Shown: positions 7,455 to 15,084 of the stretch, piece by piece | Layout of the letters: each line of letters begins with the position of its first letter | Position numbering within the stretch: the first letter of the stretch is position 1 | Origin: Candidatus Onthenecus intestinigallinarum | Lineage (GTDB): Bacteria; Bacillota; Clostridia; Christensenellales; Aristaeellaceae | Direction of reading: 5' to 3' | Length of the DNA: 33,088 nt | NCBI GenBank assembly: GCA_018713325.1 | Contig: DVFJ01000014.1 | Location: forward strand, 1-33,088 | The notes under the pieces: model-generated | Databases searched by the model: none | What the model was told of the DNA's origin: nothing | What the model saw: only the letters and a program-made list of their open reading frames with translations | Position numbers and translations under genes: made by a program

Positions 7455-8282
7455 TTGTTTAACATCGCCATCGTCGGCGCAGGCCCCGCCGGCCTCTCCG
7501 CCGCCATCACCGCCCGCCAGCGCGGGCGCGAAGCGCTCGTCATCTCCCGCGCCGATCAGCGCGGCTGGCTCGCCCGCGCCGAGCGCATCGACAACTACCC
7601 CGGCCTGCCCGCCGTCTCCGGCCCGCAGCTGCTCGCCGCCCTGCGCGAGCACGCCGCCCGGATGGGCGCGCAGTTCATGGACGGCCTTGTGCAGCAGATC
7701 CTGCCCATGGGCGACGCGTACGCCCTCTCCGTGGGCAGCGACTTCGTGCAGGCCCGCCGCGTCATCCTCTGCATGGGCGCGCGACAGCCCCGCCTGCTGC
7801 CCGGCGAGGACGCGCTGCTCGGCCGCGGCGTCAGCTACTGCGGCACCTGCGACGGCATGCTCTACCGCGGCAAAGCCGTCGCCGTCGTCGCCGAGAGCGC
7901 CGAGGCCGTGCACGAGGCCGGCTTCCTCGCCGGCCTGGCCGCGCACGTGCGCTACTTCGGCAAGCCCGACCCCGCCCTCGACCCCCGCGTCGAGGTGATC
8001 GACGCCCGCCCCGAGGCCATCCTCGGCGAGGACCGCGTGCTCGCCCTGCGCGCCTCCGGCGTCGACTACGAGACCGACGGCGTGTTCATCTTCCGCGACG
8101 CCGTCGCCCTCTCCGCGCTGCTGCCCGGCCTTTTGCACGACGGCCCCTTCATCCGGGTCGACCGCGCCATGCGCACCAGCCTGCCCGGCGTCTTCGCCGC
8201 CGGCGACTGCGCCGGCAAGCCGCTCCAGGCCGTCAAGGCCGCCGGAGAGGGCTGTATCGCCGCCCTCTCCGCCTGCGAGTAG
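7455..8282 (+). CDS. Thioredoxin-reductase-like flavoprotein lacking NADPH motifs
   Basis: This 275-residue protein has the two FAD motifs of the thioredoxin reductase family: GAGPAG at residues 8-13 and the late GVFAAGDCAG (245-254). The redox pair is C129-G-T-C132 in YCGTCDG, where thioredoxin reductases carry it. The NADPH-binding part is unusual. The expected GGGDSA-type loop after the CxxC reads VVAESAEA (144-151), and no HRRxxxR motif follows. The protein is also about 45 residues shorter than E. coli TrxB. This resembles the ferredoxin- or flavin-dependent reductases described in clostridia, so the electron donor is probably not NADPH (inference). The TTG start follows GGGAGGG by about 8 nt. 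A bidirectional terminator separates it from the convergent DUF362 gene. Confidence 0.82.
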   Translation: MFNIAIVGAGPAGLSAAITARQRGREALVISRADQRGWLARAERIDNYPGLPAVSGPQLLAALREHAARMGAQFMDGLVQQILPMGDAYALSVGSDFVQARRVILCMGARQPRLLPGEDALLGRGVSYCGTCDGMLYRGKAVAVVAESAEAVHEAGFLAGLAAHVRYFGKPDPALDPRVEVIDARPEAILGEDRVLALRASGVDYETDGVFIFRDAVALSALLPGLLHDGPFIRVDRAMRTSLPGVFAAGDCAGKPLQAVKAAGEGCIAALSACE

Positions 8283-8477
8283 CCGGGGGCGCTGCCCCCG
8301 GCGCCCCCGGCAGGGGGACAGTGTCTCCCTGCACCCCGCCGCCAAGGGCCTGCGCTTCGCTGGGCCCTTGCTTATGCCTGCTCTGTGCAGAAAAAGGGCC
8401 GTGCAATGCACGGCCCTTTAGCGCGGGGGTGTCGGGGGAGGGCATCCTCCCCCGACCGGGTCCGGGCGGAGCCCGGG
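8283..8477. repeat. Repeat island 1
   Basis: This is a GC-rich non-coding island between two convergent stop codons. Module A (GGGGGCGCTGCCCCC followed by a CCCCCGGCAGGGGG-type stretch) starts directly after the TAG of the flavoprotein gene. Two hairpins follow (about 8344-8369 and 8393-8419), and a divergent inverted A-like pair (about 8427-8477) abuts the DUF362 stop. It shares layout and modules with the other islands. Confidence 0.75.
8393..8419. terminator. Bidirectional terminator hairpin
   Basis: AAAGGGCCGTGCA (8393-8405) and TGCACGGCCCTTT (8407-8419) form a perfect 13-bp inverted repeat with five A on the left and three T on the right. It can end transcription from both convergent neighbours. 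Confidence 0.7.
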
Positions 8478-9608
8478 TTATACGCGGATCAGCTCGTAGG
8501 AGCGGGTCCCCAGGCCGATCTTTTCGGCGTGCTCCAGACAGCTGCGCCATTCGGACTCGGGGCGGGAGTTGCGGAAGTGGTCGTGGTGGTCGACAAAGTC
8601 GGGCCTGCTCATGTTGTCGGTCAGCTGGCTGCCGGGCATGGGCTGGGCGGCCAGGCAGGCGTCGACGCACGCCTGATCGAGCGCGAGCGCGTCGAAGGAG
8701 GCGAACATGCCGATGTTGGGCAGGATGGGCGCGTCGTTCTCGCCGTGGCAGTCGCAGTTGGGCGACACGTCCACCACGAGCGAGACGTGGAACTGCGGGC
8801 GGCCGTCGACGACGGCCTTGGCATACTCGGCCATGCGGCGGTTGAGCTCGCCGACGGCGTTGCCATCCTGGAAGGAGATGGCGTCGAAGTTGCACGCGCC
8901 CAGGCAGCGGCCGCAGCCGACGCAGTGATCCAGATCGACGCGCATCTTGCGCGCGGCCTCGTCAAAGACCAGGCCGTCGTTGGCGCACTCGCGCGCGCAG
9001 CGGCGGCACCCGCGGCACAGCGCCGGGTCGATCGTCGGCTTGCCGCTGTTGTGCTGGTCCTTCTTGCCCGCGCGCGAGCCGCAGCCCATGCCGATGTTCT
9101 TGATCGCGCCGCCGAAGCCCGTCGCCTCGTGGCCCTTGAAGTGCGTCAGGCTGATGAACACGTCCGCATCCATGATCGCGCGGCCGATCTTCGCCTCGTG
9201 GATGCACTCGCCGCCCGCCACCGGCACGGCCACGTCGTCCGTGCCCTTCAGGCCGTCGGCGATGATCACCGGACAGCCCGCCGTCAGCGGCGTGAAGCCG
9301 TTCTCCCACGCGCAGTACAGGTGCTCCAGCGCGTTCTTGCGGCTGCCCGGATACAGCGTGTTGCAGTCCGTCAGGAACGGCTTGCCCCCCAGCTCGCGCA
9401 CCAGGTCCGCCACCGCGCGCGCATAGTTCGGCCGCAGGTAGCTGATGTTGCCCATCTCGCCAAAGTGCATCTTGATCGCCACGAACTTCCCGTCCATGTC
9501 GATCTCGCCCACGCCCGCGCGGCGCATCAGCTTCTTGAGCTTCGTGGGCAGCCCGTCGCCGAACGCCTGCGTGCGAAAATCCGTGAAGTATACCTTTGCC
9601 TTTTCCAT
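8478..9608 (-). CDS. DUF362 domain protein with two 4Fe-4S clusters
   Basis: This 376-residue protein has a DUF362 domain over about residues 1-185 and then a two-cluster ferredoxin module: CRGCRRCARECANDG and CVGCGRCLGACNFDA, each CxxCxxCxxxC. The DUF362 part contains AIKMHFGEMGN, FLTDCNTLY and TDCN-type conserved segments, and SLTHFKGHEATGFGGAIKNIGMG, which is typical of the family. The C-terminus resumes the domain with VDVSPNCDCHGEND. It is probably a cytosolic electron-transfer or metal-binding protein; the reaction is not known. I choose the second ATG (9608) because AAAGG lies about 9 nt upstream, whereas the first ATG (9617) is too close to it. Its promoter has the geometry of MerR-family control. 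Confidence 0.88.
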   Translation of the reverse strand: MEKAKVYFTDFRTQAFGDGLPTKLKKLMRRAGVGEIDMDGKFVAIKMHFGEMGNISYLRPNYARAVADLVRELGGKPFLTDCNTLYPGSRKNALEHLYCAWENGFTPLTAGCPVIIADGLKGTDDVAVPVAGGECIHEAKIGRAIMDADVFISLTHFKGHEATGFGGAIKNIGMGCGSRAGKKDQHNSGKPTIDPALCRGCRRCARECANDGLVFDEAARKMRVDLDHCVGCGRCLGACNFDAISFQDGNAVGELNRRMAEYAKAVVDGRPQFHVSLVVDVSPNCDCHGENDAPILPNIGMFASFDALALDQACVDACLAAQPMPGSQLTDNMSRPDFVDHHDHFRNSRPESEWRSCLEHAEKIGLGTRSYELIRV

Positions 9609-9638
9609 TGTTTCCATCCTTTCCCGGTTGGTCCTTCC

Positions 9639-9669
9639 ATTGTATCACCTGGAGCGCGCTCCAGGTCAA
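9639..9669 (-). promoter_or_regulatory. MerR-type promoter with 20-bp palindromic operator
   Basis: On the minus strand TTGACC (9669-9664) and TACAAT (9644-9639) are separated by 19 bp, longer than the usual 17. The spacer is mostly filled by the perfect palindrome ACCTGGAGCGCGCTCCAGGT (9647-9666). A long spacer carrying a dyad is the hallmark of promoters activated by MerR-family regulators. The -35 box overlaps the TGA stop (9668-9666) of the upstream membrane-protein gene. No MerR gene lies in the window. Confidence 0.85.
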
Positions 9670-11183
9670 GGGCTTTGCGGATTCTCCGGCCGCACGCTGC
9701 GCACGCCGAAGTAATCGGCCATGCCGACGTTCTTCCAATCCGCCGGGTCCTCGCTGAGCGTGCCCATCGAAAACGGCGCGGCGGGCGCATCCGGCGGCAC
9801 GACGACGTCATCCCCCGGCCCGGCCTGCTCCAGCAGCGCATACTGCGCCCAGGCGCGATCGCGCGCGGCCTGCGCGCGGCCCGAGGCGAGCGCGTCCAGC
9901 GCCTGCGCATACGCGCCCTGAAAGCCCGGCGCGCTCAGGCACAGCGCCAGCAGCCCCGCGGCGGCCAGCGCGGGCGTCAGGCGGCGCGGCAGCGGACGGC
10001 CCCCGCGGCGGCGGGCGGCCGCGCCCAGCAGATACGCCCACACAAACGGCAGCGCGACCGTGCAATACGCGTGGTAGAGGTTGACCACGCGGGCGGGCCC
10101 GGCATAGCCGGACGTGTACATGTGCGGGAAGATCATCGCGCACAGCAACAGCAGCGCCAGCGGCGGGGCCAGCCACGGCGCGCCAAACGACGCGCCGGAG
10201 CGCCGGAGCGCCGCATACGCCGCGGGCGTCAGGCCCAGCAGCAGCGCCAGCAGCGGCGTGCGCGTCAGGAACCGCCACACGTAGCCCAGCGCGGCCAGCA
10301 GCGTGCGCCAGACCGAGCGCAGCAGCCAGAAATCCTCCTGCCGGAACCAGCCGTCCGTCTCCAGGCGCACGGCGTTGCCCGGCGCGAGCACGGACGCCAG
10401 CAGGCACGCCGCGCCCACCAGCAGCGCCAGCGCGCAGGGCATCAGGCCGCGCAGGGAGCCCCTCCCCCGCAGCGCGGCATGGACCAGCAGCAGCGCGGCG
10501 GCGGCGAGCGTATACAGCGCGGTGATGTAGTTATTCAAGCCGATGAAGGCCATGAGCGCGCACAGCAGCGCCCCCCTGCCCGCGGCGCGCAGGCGACCCG
10601 TCCCAGCCGTGCCGTCCCCGGCCGTGCCGGTCCCGCCGGCCGTGCCGGGCCCCCCGGCCATGCGGGCGAAGAGGAGCAGCGTCAGGCCGGAGAGGGCCTG
10701 GGTGAAGGTATAGAACCACGCGCCGTTATACCAGTAGAAGCCCTCGACGTAGCCGGGCCAGAAGAGCAGCTGCACGAGCGAAAGGCCGAGGAAGGCGGCG
10801 CGGGCCGGGCCGGGGCCGAGGCCGAGGCGGCGGCAGAGCGCGCGCACGACGAGGAAGAGCGACCCGAGCCACACGAGCAGCAGCGCCGCGGCGTGCAGCG
10901 GATAGGCGCGCAGGCAGAAGACGGCGGGGCACAGCGTCATCATCACGACGCCGGAGACGGTGCCCTGCCAGTCGTGCCAGGTGCGCAGCGCATAGGACAG
11001 CGCGTCCTTGAGCACGTGGGGCAGGGAGTGCGTCTGCACCCACGTGCCGCGCGTGACGGAGGAGAAGACGAAGTCGTCCGTCGCGGGCAGGGCGTAGGCC
11101 GCGCCCACGAACAGCGGCGCGAGCAGCAGCGCCCAGCACAGCAGCGCCACGGCCCAGGCGGCGCGGCGCGTTCCGCGGGGCAT
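9666..11183 (-). CDS. Polytopic membrane protein, DUF6056/GtrC-like
   Basis: This 505-residue protein has about ten or more hydrophobic segments. It begins with a signal-anchor helix, then ALPATDDFVFSSVTRG and a conserved-looking HDWQGTVSGVVM segment. A DD pair in the first outer loop and W-rich first-loop motifs occur in large GT-C-like or DUF6056-type membrane proteins that act on lipid-linked sugars. The assignment is tentative. A Gly/Thr/Ala repeat near the middle (about residues 190-220) comes from a short in-frame DNA repeat. The start ATG at 11183 lies 8 nt after AGGAGG; the earlier ATG at 11189 is too close. The stop overlaps the next promoter. Confidence 0.65.
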   Translation of the reverse strand: MPRGTRRAAWAVALLCWALLLAPLFVGAAYALPATDDFVFSSVTRGTWVQTHSLPHVLKDALSYALRTWHDWQGTVSGVVMMTLCPAVFCLRAYPLHAAALLLVWLGSLFLVVRALCRRLGLGPGPARAAFLGLSLVQLLFWPGYVEGFYWYNGAWFYTFTQALSGLTLLLFARMAGGPGTAGGTGTAGDGTAGTGRLRAAGRGALLCALMAFIGLNNYITALYTLAAAALLLVHAALRGRGSLRGLMPCALALLVGAACLLASVLAPGNAVRLETDGWFRQEDFWLLRSVWRTLLAALGYVWRFLTRTPLLALLLGLTPAAYAALRRSGASFGAPWLAPPLALLLLCAMIFPHMYTSGYAGPARVVNLYHAYCTVALPFVWAYLLGAAARRRGGRPLPRRLTPALAAAGLLALCLSAPGFQGAYAQALDALASGRAQAARDRAWAQYALLEQAGPGDDVVVPPDAPAAPFSMGTLSEDPADWKNVGMADYFGVRSVRPENPQSP

Positions 11184-11226
11184 GCGCATCCCCTCCTTTC
11201 CCTGTTGAGCGGGAACTTTTGGGTTC

Positions 11227-11255
11227 AGTATAGCGCATCCGCCGCGGATTTGCAA
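11227..11255 (-). promoter_or_regulatory. Promoter of the polytopic membrane protein gene
   Basis: On the minus strand TTGCAA (11255-11250) and TATACT (11232-11227) are 17 bp apart, 44 bp before the start codon. Confidence 0.75.
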
Positions 11256-11282
11256 CCCGAATTGACCGGCCGGGGCCGCGCG

Positions 11283-11312
11283 TTGACACCGTCCCGGCGC
11301 GCATGATATAAT
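11283..11312 (+). promoter_or_regulatory. Promoter of the YhcH-family gene
   Basis: TTGACA (11283-11288) and TATAAT (11307-11312) are both consensus with an 18-bp spacer. It is arranged back to back with the promoter at 11227-11255. Confidence 0.85.
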
Positions 11313-11360
11313 GTATATGGGCGCATTCGCCCACAGACATCACCAAAGGGGGTCTTGCCC

Positions 11361-11810
11361 ATGGTCTTTGACCGCATCGAAGAACAGGAACGCTATTACG
11401 GCCTGCACCCCATGATGGAAGAGGCCTTTGCCTTCCTCGCCGAGAGCGACACGCTCAACCCCGGCCGCTACGAGCTCTCCGGCGGCATGTACGCCACCGT
11501 CTCCGAGGGCGACACGCGCCAGATCCGCGAGGTGCCGCTCGAGGCGCACCGCCGTTACATCGACCTGCAATACTGCTGCGCCGGCGGCGAGCGCCTCGCC
11601 TGGGCCCACGTGCAGGAGCTGGAGCCGCTGGGCGAATACGACCCGGAAAAGGACCTCGTGCTGCTGCAGGGGCCCTGCACCACCGTCTCCGCCAAGCCCG
11701 GCAACTTCTGCATCCTGTTCCCGTCCGACGGGCACAAGGCGTGCTGCCACAACGAGTTCCCGAAGCACTACAAGAAAGTCGTCGTCAAAATCCCCATCAA
11801 GGACGAGTGA
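11361..11810 (+). CDS. YhcH/YjgK/YiaL (TabA) family protein
   Basis: This 149-residue cytosolic protein matches the DUF386 cupin-like family. Key features are the conserved VPLEAHRRYIDLQY segment (residues 58-71, with Glu61 and His63 as likely metal ligands), the downstream FPSDGHKACC with His125, and a C-terminal KKVVVKIPI strand. The usual length of the family is about 150 residues. Family members include E. coli TabA, which affects biofilm, and proteins encoded with sialic-acid catabolism genes; no such genes are nearby, so the substrate is open. The ATG at 11361 lies 7 nt after AAAGGGGGT; a TTG six bases earlier is too close. Its TGA is followed within 2 bp by repeat island 2. Confidence 0.88.
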   Translation: MVFDRIEEQERYYGLHPMMEEAFAFLAESDTLNPGRYELSGGMYATVSEGDTRQIREVPLEAHRRYIDLQYCCAGGERLAWAHVQELEPLGEYDPEKDLVLLQGPCTTVSAKPGNFCILFPSDGHKACCHNEFPKHYKKVVVKIPIKDE

Positions 11811-11815
11811 CCCGG

Positions 11816-12215
11816 GGGCTCCGGGGCGCTGCCCCGGACCCCGGCCGGGGGACAGAGTCCCCCGGCACCCCCAGTTGGGGGAACGTGCGGGGCTGCGCGC
11901 CCCGCGCCCCCGGCAGGGCTTTGCCCTGCACCCGCTACGGCCCGCGCCATGCGCGGGCCTTGGGTTTTTGTTGGGACTTGGCTGCACAAAAACAGGGCCG
12001 CGCGTAGCGCAGGCCCTTAGTGGCGGGGTGCAGGGCTCGGGAGGGGAGCGGCGGCCCGGTGGGCCGATTGCCCCGAAGGGGCAAAGCGACCCGGACGAGG
12101 CCGCCGAAACGAGCGGCGGGCGCGGCAGCGCCCGACCGCGACGATTAAGGCGGCGGGACGGCACTGCCTCCCCTGCCGGGGGTCCCGGGGGCAGCGCCCC
12201 CGGGAGCGAGCGTGG
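11816..12215. repeat. Repeat island 2, bounded by inverted module A
   Basis: Between the YhcH gene and the convergent polyferredoxin gene lies a 400-bp GC-rich island. A plus-oriented module A follows the YhcH stop, and a minus-oriented module A runs from about 12215 to 12165. Inside are module C reversed (about 11885-11935), a reversed paired-hairpin unit (11939-12017: GGCCCGCGC/GCGCGGGCC, linker, then GGGCC/GGCCC) and module D reversed (about 12021-12155). The last 70 bp overlap the coding end of the polyferredoxin gene. No gene is seen in 11811-12144. Confidence 0.8.
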
Positions 12216-13068
12216 TGCGCAGCGCGCCGTGGGGACAGGCGCGGATGCACTCGCCGCAGCGGATGCACTCGGCGCTGTTGGGCGTGCGGTGCGGGTCGAC
12301 GCCCATGCCGCAGGCGCGGGCGCACGCGCCGCAACCGGTGCAGCGGGCGGCGTCGAGGCGGAAGCGGTAGAGGGCGACGCGGTTGAACAGGCCGTAGATG
12401 GCGCCCAGCGGACAGACGTACTTGCAAAACGGGCGCAGGCAGAAGACGGACAGCGCGCACACCGCGGCCAGCAGCGCGAACTTCCAGCGGAAGAGCCAGC
12501 CGGCGGCGGCGCGCAGGCCCTCGTTGGCCGCGAGCAGCGGGACGCCGCCCAGCAGCGTGCCCGACGGGCAGACGTACTTGCAAAACCACGGCTGACCCTG
12601 GCCGACGAGGTCGACCACGCACAGCGGCAGCAGCACGACGAAGAGCGCCAGCAGCGCGTACTTGACCAGCCGCAGCAGGCGGTCGCCGGGCAGCTTCACG
12701 CGGCGCAGGCGCGCGGGCACGGGGATGCGGTGCAGCAGGTCCTGCACGAGCCCGAACGGGCAGAGGAACCCGCACACGACGCGGCCCAGCAGCGCGCCCA
12801 CGACCATCAGGAAGCCGAAGGCGTAGAACGCGAACTTGTACGAACGCGCGCCGAGCGTCGCCTGGATCGCGCCGATGGGGCACGAGCCGAGCGCGCCGGG
12901 GCAGGAGTAGCAGTTGAGCCCGGGCAGGCACAGCTGCTTGCCCGCGCCGCGATAGATCGTGCCGCTGACAAATCCGCCCAGGCGGGCGTTGGTCAGCAGC
13001 GCGAACGCGGCCTGGACGGCCGTGCGCCGCCTGCGCCCGCGCCTGATTGCATCCGATCGCTTAGCCAA
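12145..13068 (-). CDS. Membrane 4Fe-4S polyferredoxin (NapH/YccM-like)
   Basis: This 307-residue integral membrane protein carries several iron-sulfur motifs: CxxCPxG-type clusters at 53-64 ([12 protein letters not shown]), 99-105 (CGFLCPFG), 163-169 (CKYVCPSG) and 215-221 (CKYVCPLG), then two ferredoxin-type CxxCxxCxxxC clusters at 243-253 and 268-278. Four or five hydrophobic helices separate them. It probably moves electrons across the membrane to the thiol proteins encoded with it. The TTG start at 13068 overlaps the last 8 nt of the upstream CXXC miniprotein gene, which fits a coupled operon; the exact start is uncertain. The C-terminal 20 residues, starting [11 protein letters not shown], are encoded by repeat module A, as in the asparaginase of this window. 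Confidence 0.82.
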   Translation of the reverse strand: MAKRSDAIRRGRRRRTAVQAAFALLTNARLGGFVSGTIYRGAGKQLCLPGLNCYSCPGALGSCPIGAIQATLGARSYKFAFYAFGFLMVVGALLGRVVCGFLCPFGLVQDLLHRIPVPARLRRVKLPGDRLLRLVKYALLALFVVLLPLCVVDLVGQGQPWFCKYVCPSGTLLGGVPLLAANEGLRAAAGWLFRWKFALLAAVCALSVFCLRPFCKYVCPLGAIYGLFNRVALYRFRLDAARCTGCGACARACGMGVDPHRTPNSAECIRCGECIRACPHGALRTTLAPGGAAPGTPGRGGSAVPPP

Positions 13069-13210
13069 TGCCGATACACTCCATGCAGATATTGATCGCC
13101 TTGCGCCAGACGGTCTGGACCTCGCCGCGCCACGCGCCCAGCGCGATGAACAGCGCGCCCAGCGCCAGCAGCGCAAGGGCGGCGGCGTTTTGCCGCAGGA
13201 AGCGCGTCAC
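13061..13210 (-). CDS. CD1871A-family CXXC miniprotein
   Basis: This 49-residue protein begins with one hydrophobic helix (about residues 10-26) and ends [16 protein letters not shown], the invariant end of the CD1871A family of CXXC-motif proteins found in clostridia. The CMEC pair sits just outside the predicted membrane segment. Its GTG start overlaps the TGA of the TlpA-like gene (shared GTGA), and its TAA overlaps the start of the polyferredoxin gene. This tight order (thioredoxin-like protein, CXXC miniprotein, polyferredoxin) suggests the three form one thiol/electron-transfer unit in the membrane. The biochemical role is unknown. Confidence 0.88.
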   Translation of the reverse strand: MTRFLRQNAAALALLALGALFIALGAWRGEVQTVWRKAINICMECIGIG

Positions 13211-13761
13211 GGGTTTGGCAGGAGCGCGAGCGTCTCCTGGATGATCTCCCGCCAGGCCTGCGCGTCCTTGGCGCCCAGGTACGTCTCGCCCACGCGGTTG
13301 CCCTGCGCGTCGACGAAGAACGTCGTGGGCACGGCGGCCACATCCGTCAGCGCGGCGTAGATGAGGCTTTCGGTGGGCAGCAGGTGCGTATAGGCCGCGC
13401 CGGTGGCCTCGACGATCTGCGCGGCGAGCTCCGCCTGCGCCTCGTCGATCTCAAGCTCCGGCGTGAACGCGTCGGACACGACGCCCACGAACTGCACGCC
13501 GCTGTCCGCATACTCGGCGGCCAGCGCGCCCAGGTCGGGCATCTCGCTCAGGCAGGGCTGACAGTACGTCGCCCAGACGTTGACGAGCGTCAGGTCCGCC
13601 TCTGCCCAGAGCGTCTGATCGACCGCCTCGCCGTCCAGCGTGACGGACGTGAAGTTTTGCAGGCTGGGCGGCGGCGGGGTCGGCACGGTGTGCGCCTCCG
13701 AGAGCGCCGCGGCCGGGCACAGCAGCAGCAGGCACAGCGCCGCGATGAGCCATCGTTTCAT
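13207..13761 (-). CDS. TlpA/ResA-like exported thioredoxin-fold protein
   Basis: This 184-residue protein has a signal peptide or membrane anchor (residues 1-21) followed by a thioredoxin fold. The redox motif is WATYCQPC, with Cys67 and Cys70, and the cis-Pro region is AVPTTFFVD (Pro145). This matches TlpA/ResA disulfide reductases that work outside the membrane and need electrons from inside. The two genes downstream encode a CXXC membrane miniprotein and a membrane polyferredoxin, which could supply them, taking the place of CcdA/DsbD. The start follows AAGGAGGATG. The promoter is TTGCCC/TATACT at 13796-13825. Confidence 0.88.
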   Translation of the reverse strand: MKRWLIAALCLLLLCPAAALSEAHTVPTPPPPSLQNFTSVTLDGEAVDQTLWAEADLTLVNVWATYCQPCLSEMPDLGALAAEYADSGVQFVGVVSDAFTPELEIDEAQAELAAQIVEATGAAYTHLLPTESLIYAALTDVAAVPTTFFVDAQGNRVGETYLGAKDAQAWREIIQETLALLPNP

Positions 13762-13795
13762 GCGTTCATCCTCCTTGCAAGATGGGGTTGCGCTC

Positions 13796-13825
13796 AGTAT
13801 ACCATGAGCGGGGCGGCGCGGGCAA
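13796..13825 (-). promoter_or_regulatory. Promoter of the TlpA/CXXC/polyferredoxin operon
   Basis: On the minus strand TTGCCC (13825-13820) and TATACT (13801-13796) are 18 bp apart. It lies in the 75-bp gap after the MacB-like gene on the same strand. Confidence 0.65.
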
Positions 13826-13836
13826 CGCCTTTTTTT

Positions 13837-15066
13837 TCAAGCGGCCGCGCGCGCGGCGGGGATCCGGCGCCTGCGCGGCCGGCACGCCAGCCCGCCCAGC
13901 ACGAACGCCACGCCCCAGCGGCTCATGCCGCCAAAGTACGCGACGCGGATGCTCTGCTCCGTGCGCAGCATGAGCTGCGCGCTGCCCTGCGTCTGCAGCT
14001 TCCAGAACGTCGCGGCGATCTCCTCCGGCTCCACCAGCACCGCGGGCACGTATTCGGGGAACGTGTACACCGGCTGCACCAGCGCCGTGAACAGCGCCGC
14101 GGCCGTCAGCGCCAGCGCCGCCACGCCCAGCGCGCGCAGCAGCACCTGCACGGAGAACCACGGCAGCAGCCGCGTCATGTACTGCTCGCGCAGGCGCGTG
14201 CGCAGCCGCCCGCCCAGGCGGCGCACGCCGCGCCCGAACCGCCGCGCGCACGCGCCCCAGGCCGCAAAGCCCAGCGCGCACAGCAGAAACCGCGGCCAGA
14301 TCGTCGCGCCCACGCGCTCCTGGCGCAGGTCGTACAGCGTGCCGCCCGGCATCCACGCGGTCGCGACCGAGCGGAAGGCCGTCATCGCGCCGCTGCCCGG
14401 GGCGGGCGCGGCCGTGAGCTGCAGCGTCTGCAGCTGGCAGCAGGCCGTCTCCGCCACGGCCCGCAGCGGCACATACACGCCCTGCTGCGCCTCCTGGCCC
14501 ACGCCGCGCGCGTGGCGCAGCACGCCCACCACGCGAAACGTCTGCCCGCCCAGCTCGATCTCGCGCCCCGTCACGTCCGCCATGCGGAAGACCGCCAGCG
14601 CGAACTGCTCGTCCAGCAGCGCCACGCGCGCGCCCTGCTCCAGCTCCTCCGGATAGAGCAGCCGCCCGCGCAGCAGATAGCGCGGATAGAGCGTGAAGTA
14701 GCCCTCGCCCACCGCGTACAGCGCGCCCGCCGCCGCCGTGCCGCCCTCCGCCGTGACCGTCGCCTGCGGCGCGTAGCCCGAGAGCGCATACGCCGTCGTA
14801 TCCGCCGCGAGCCCCTCGCGCAGGTCCTCAAACGACTGGATCCGCGAGAGCAGCGCCGTGTCCGCGCGCGCCGCGTCCGGCTGCCCGAAGGCCATGCCCT
14901 CCCCGTCCTGCCGCGCCTGCGGCTCCTGCGGCGCTTCCAGCGCCTGCGCGTCCGCCACCGTCACATATTGCAGCAGCCCCGGCACCGCGTACGCGCTCGC
15001 CGACGCATACGCGCACAGCGCCACGCCCGCCGCCAGCAGCAGCAGCGAAAACAGCCCCCTGCGCAT
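13837..15066 (-). CDS. MacB/FtsX-like membrane protein
   Basis: This 409-residue protein has one N-terminal transmembrane helix (about 5-22), an outer domain of roughly 220 residues and three further helices near 255-275, 300-335 and 375-395. The outer domain carries the segment GEGYFTLYPRYLLRGRLLYPEEL and then ARVALLDEQFALAVF and FRVVGVLR. This is the pattern of the MacB periplasmic core domain (the new permease state followed by a V.G.V strand). In that family such proteins pair with an ATPase and an HlyD-type adaptor; here the adaptor gene lies 18 bp upstream but no ATPase is encoded. The start follows GGGAGGAGG. It is the last gene of the operon. Confidence 0.72.
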   Translation of the reverse strand: MRRGLFSLLLLAAGVALCAYASASAYAVPGLLQYVTVADAQALEAPQEPQARQDGEGMAFGQPDAARADTALLSRIQSFEDLREGLAADTTAYALSGYAPQATVTAEGGTAAAGALYAVGEGYFTLYPRYLLRGRLLYPEELEQGARVALLDEQFALAVFRMADVTGREIELGGQTFRVVGVLRHARGVGQEAQQGVYVPLRAVAETACCQLQTLQLTAAPAPGSGAMTAFRSVATAWMPGGTLYDLRQERVGATIWPRFLLCALGFAAWGACARRFGRGVRRLGGRLRTRLREQYMTRLLPWFSVQVLLRALGVAALALTAAALFTALVQPVYTFPEYVPAVLVEPEEIAATFWKLQTQGSAQLMLRTEQSIRVAYFGGMSRWGVAFVLGGLACRPRRRRIPAARAAA

Positions 15067-15084
15067 GCGCTCCGCCTCCTCCCG

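Noticed and set aside
8385-11306. 973-codon open frame on the plus strand
   Set aside because: It lies opposite the DUF362 and membrane-protein genes with low-complexity Arg/Ala/Gln composition; the minus-strand genes have motifs, ribosome binding sites and promoters.
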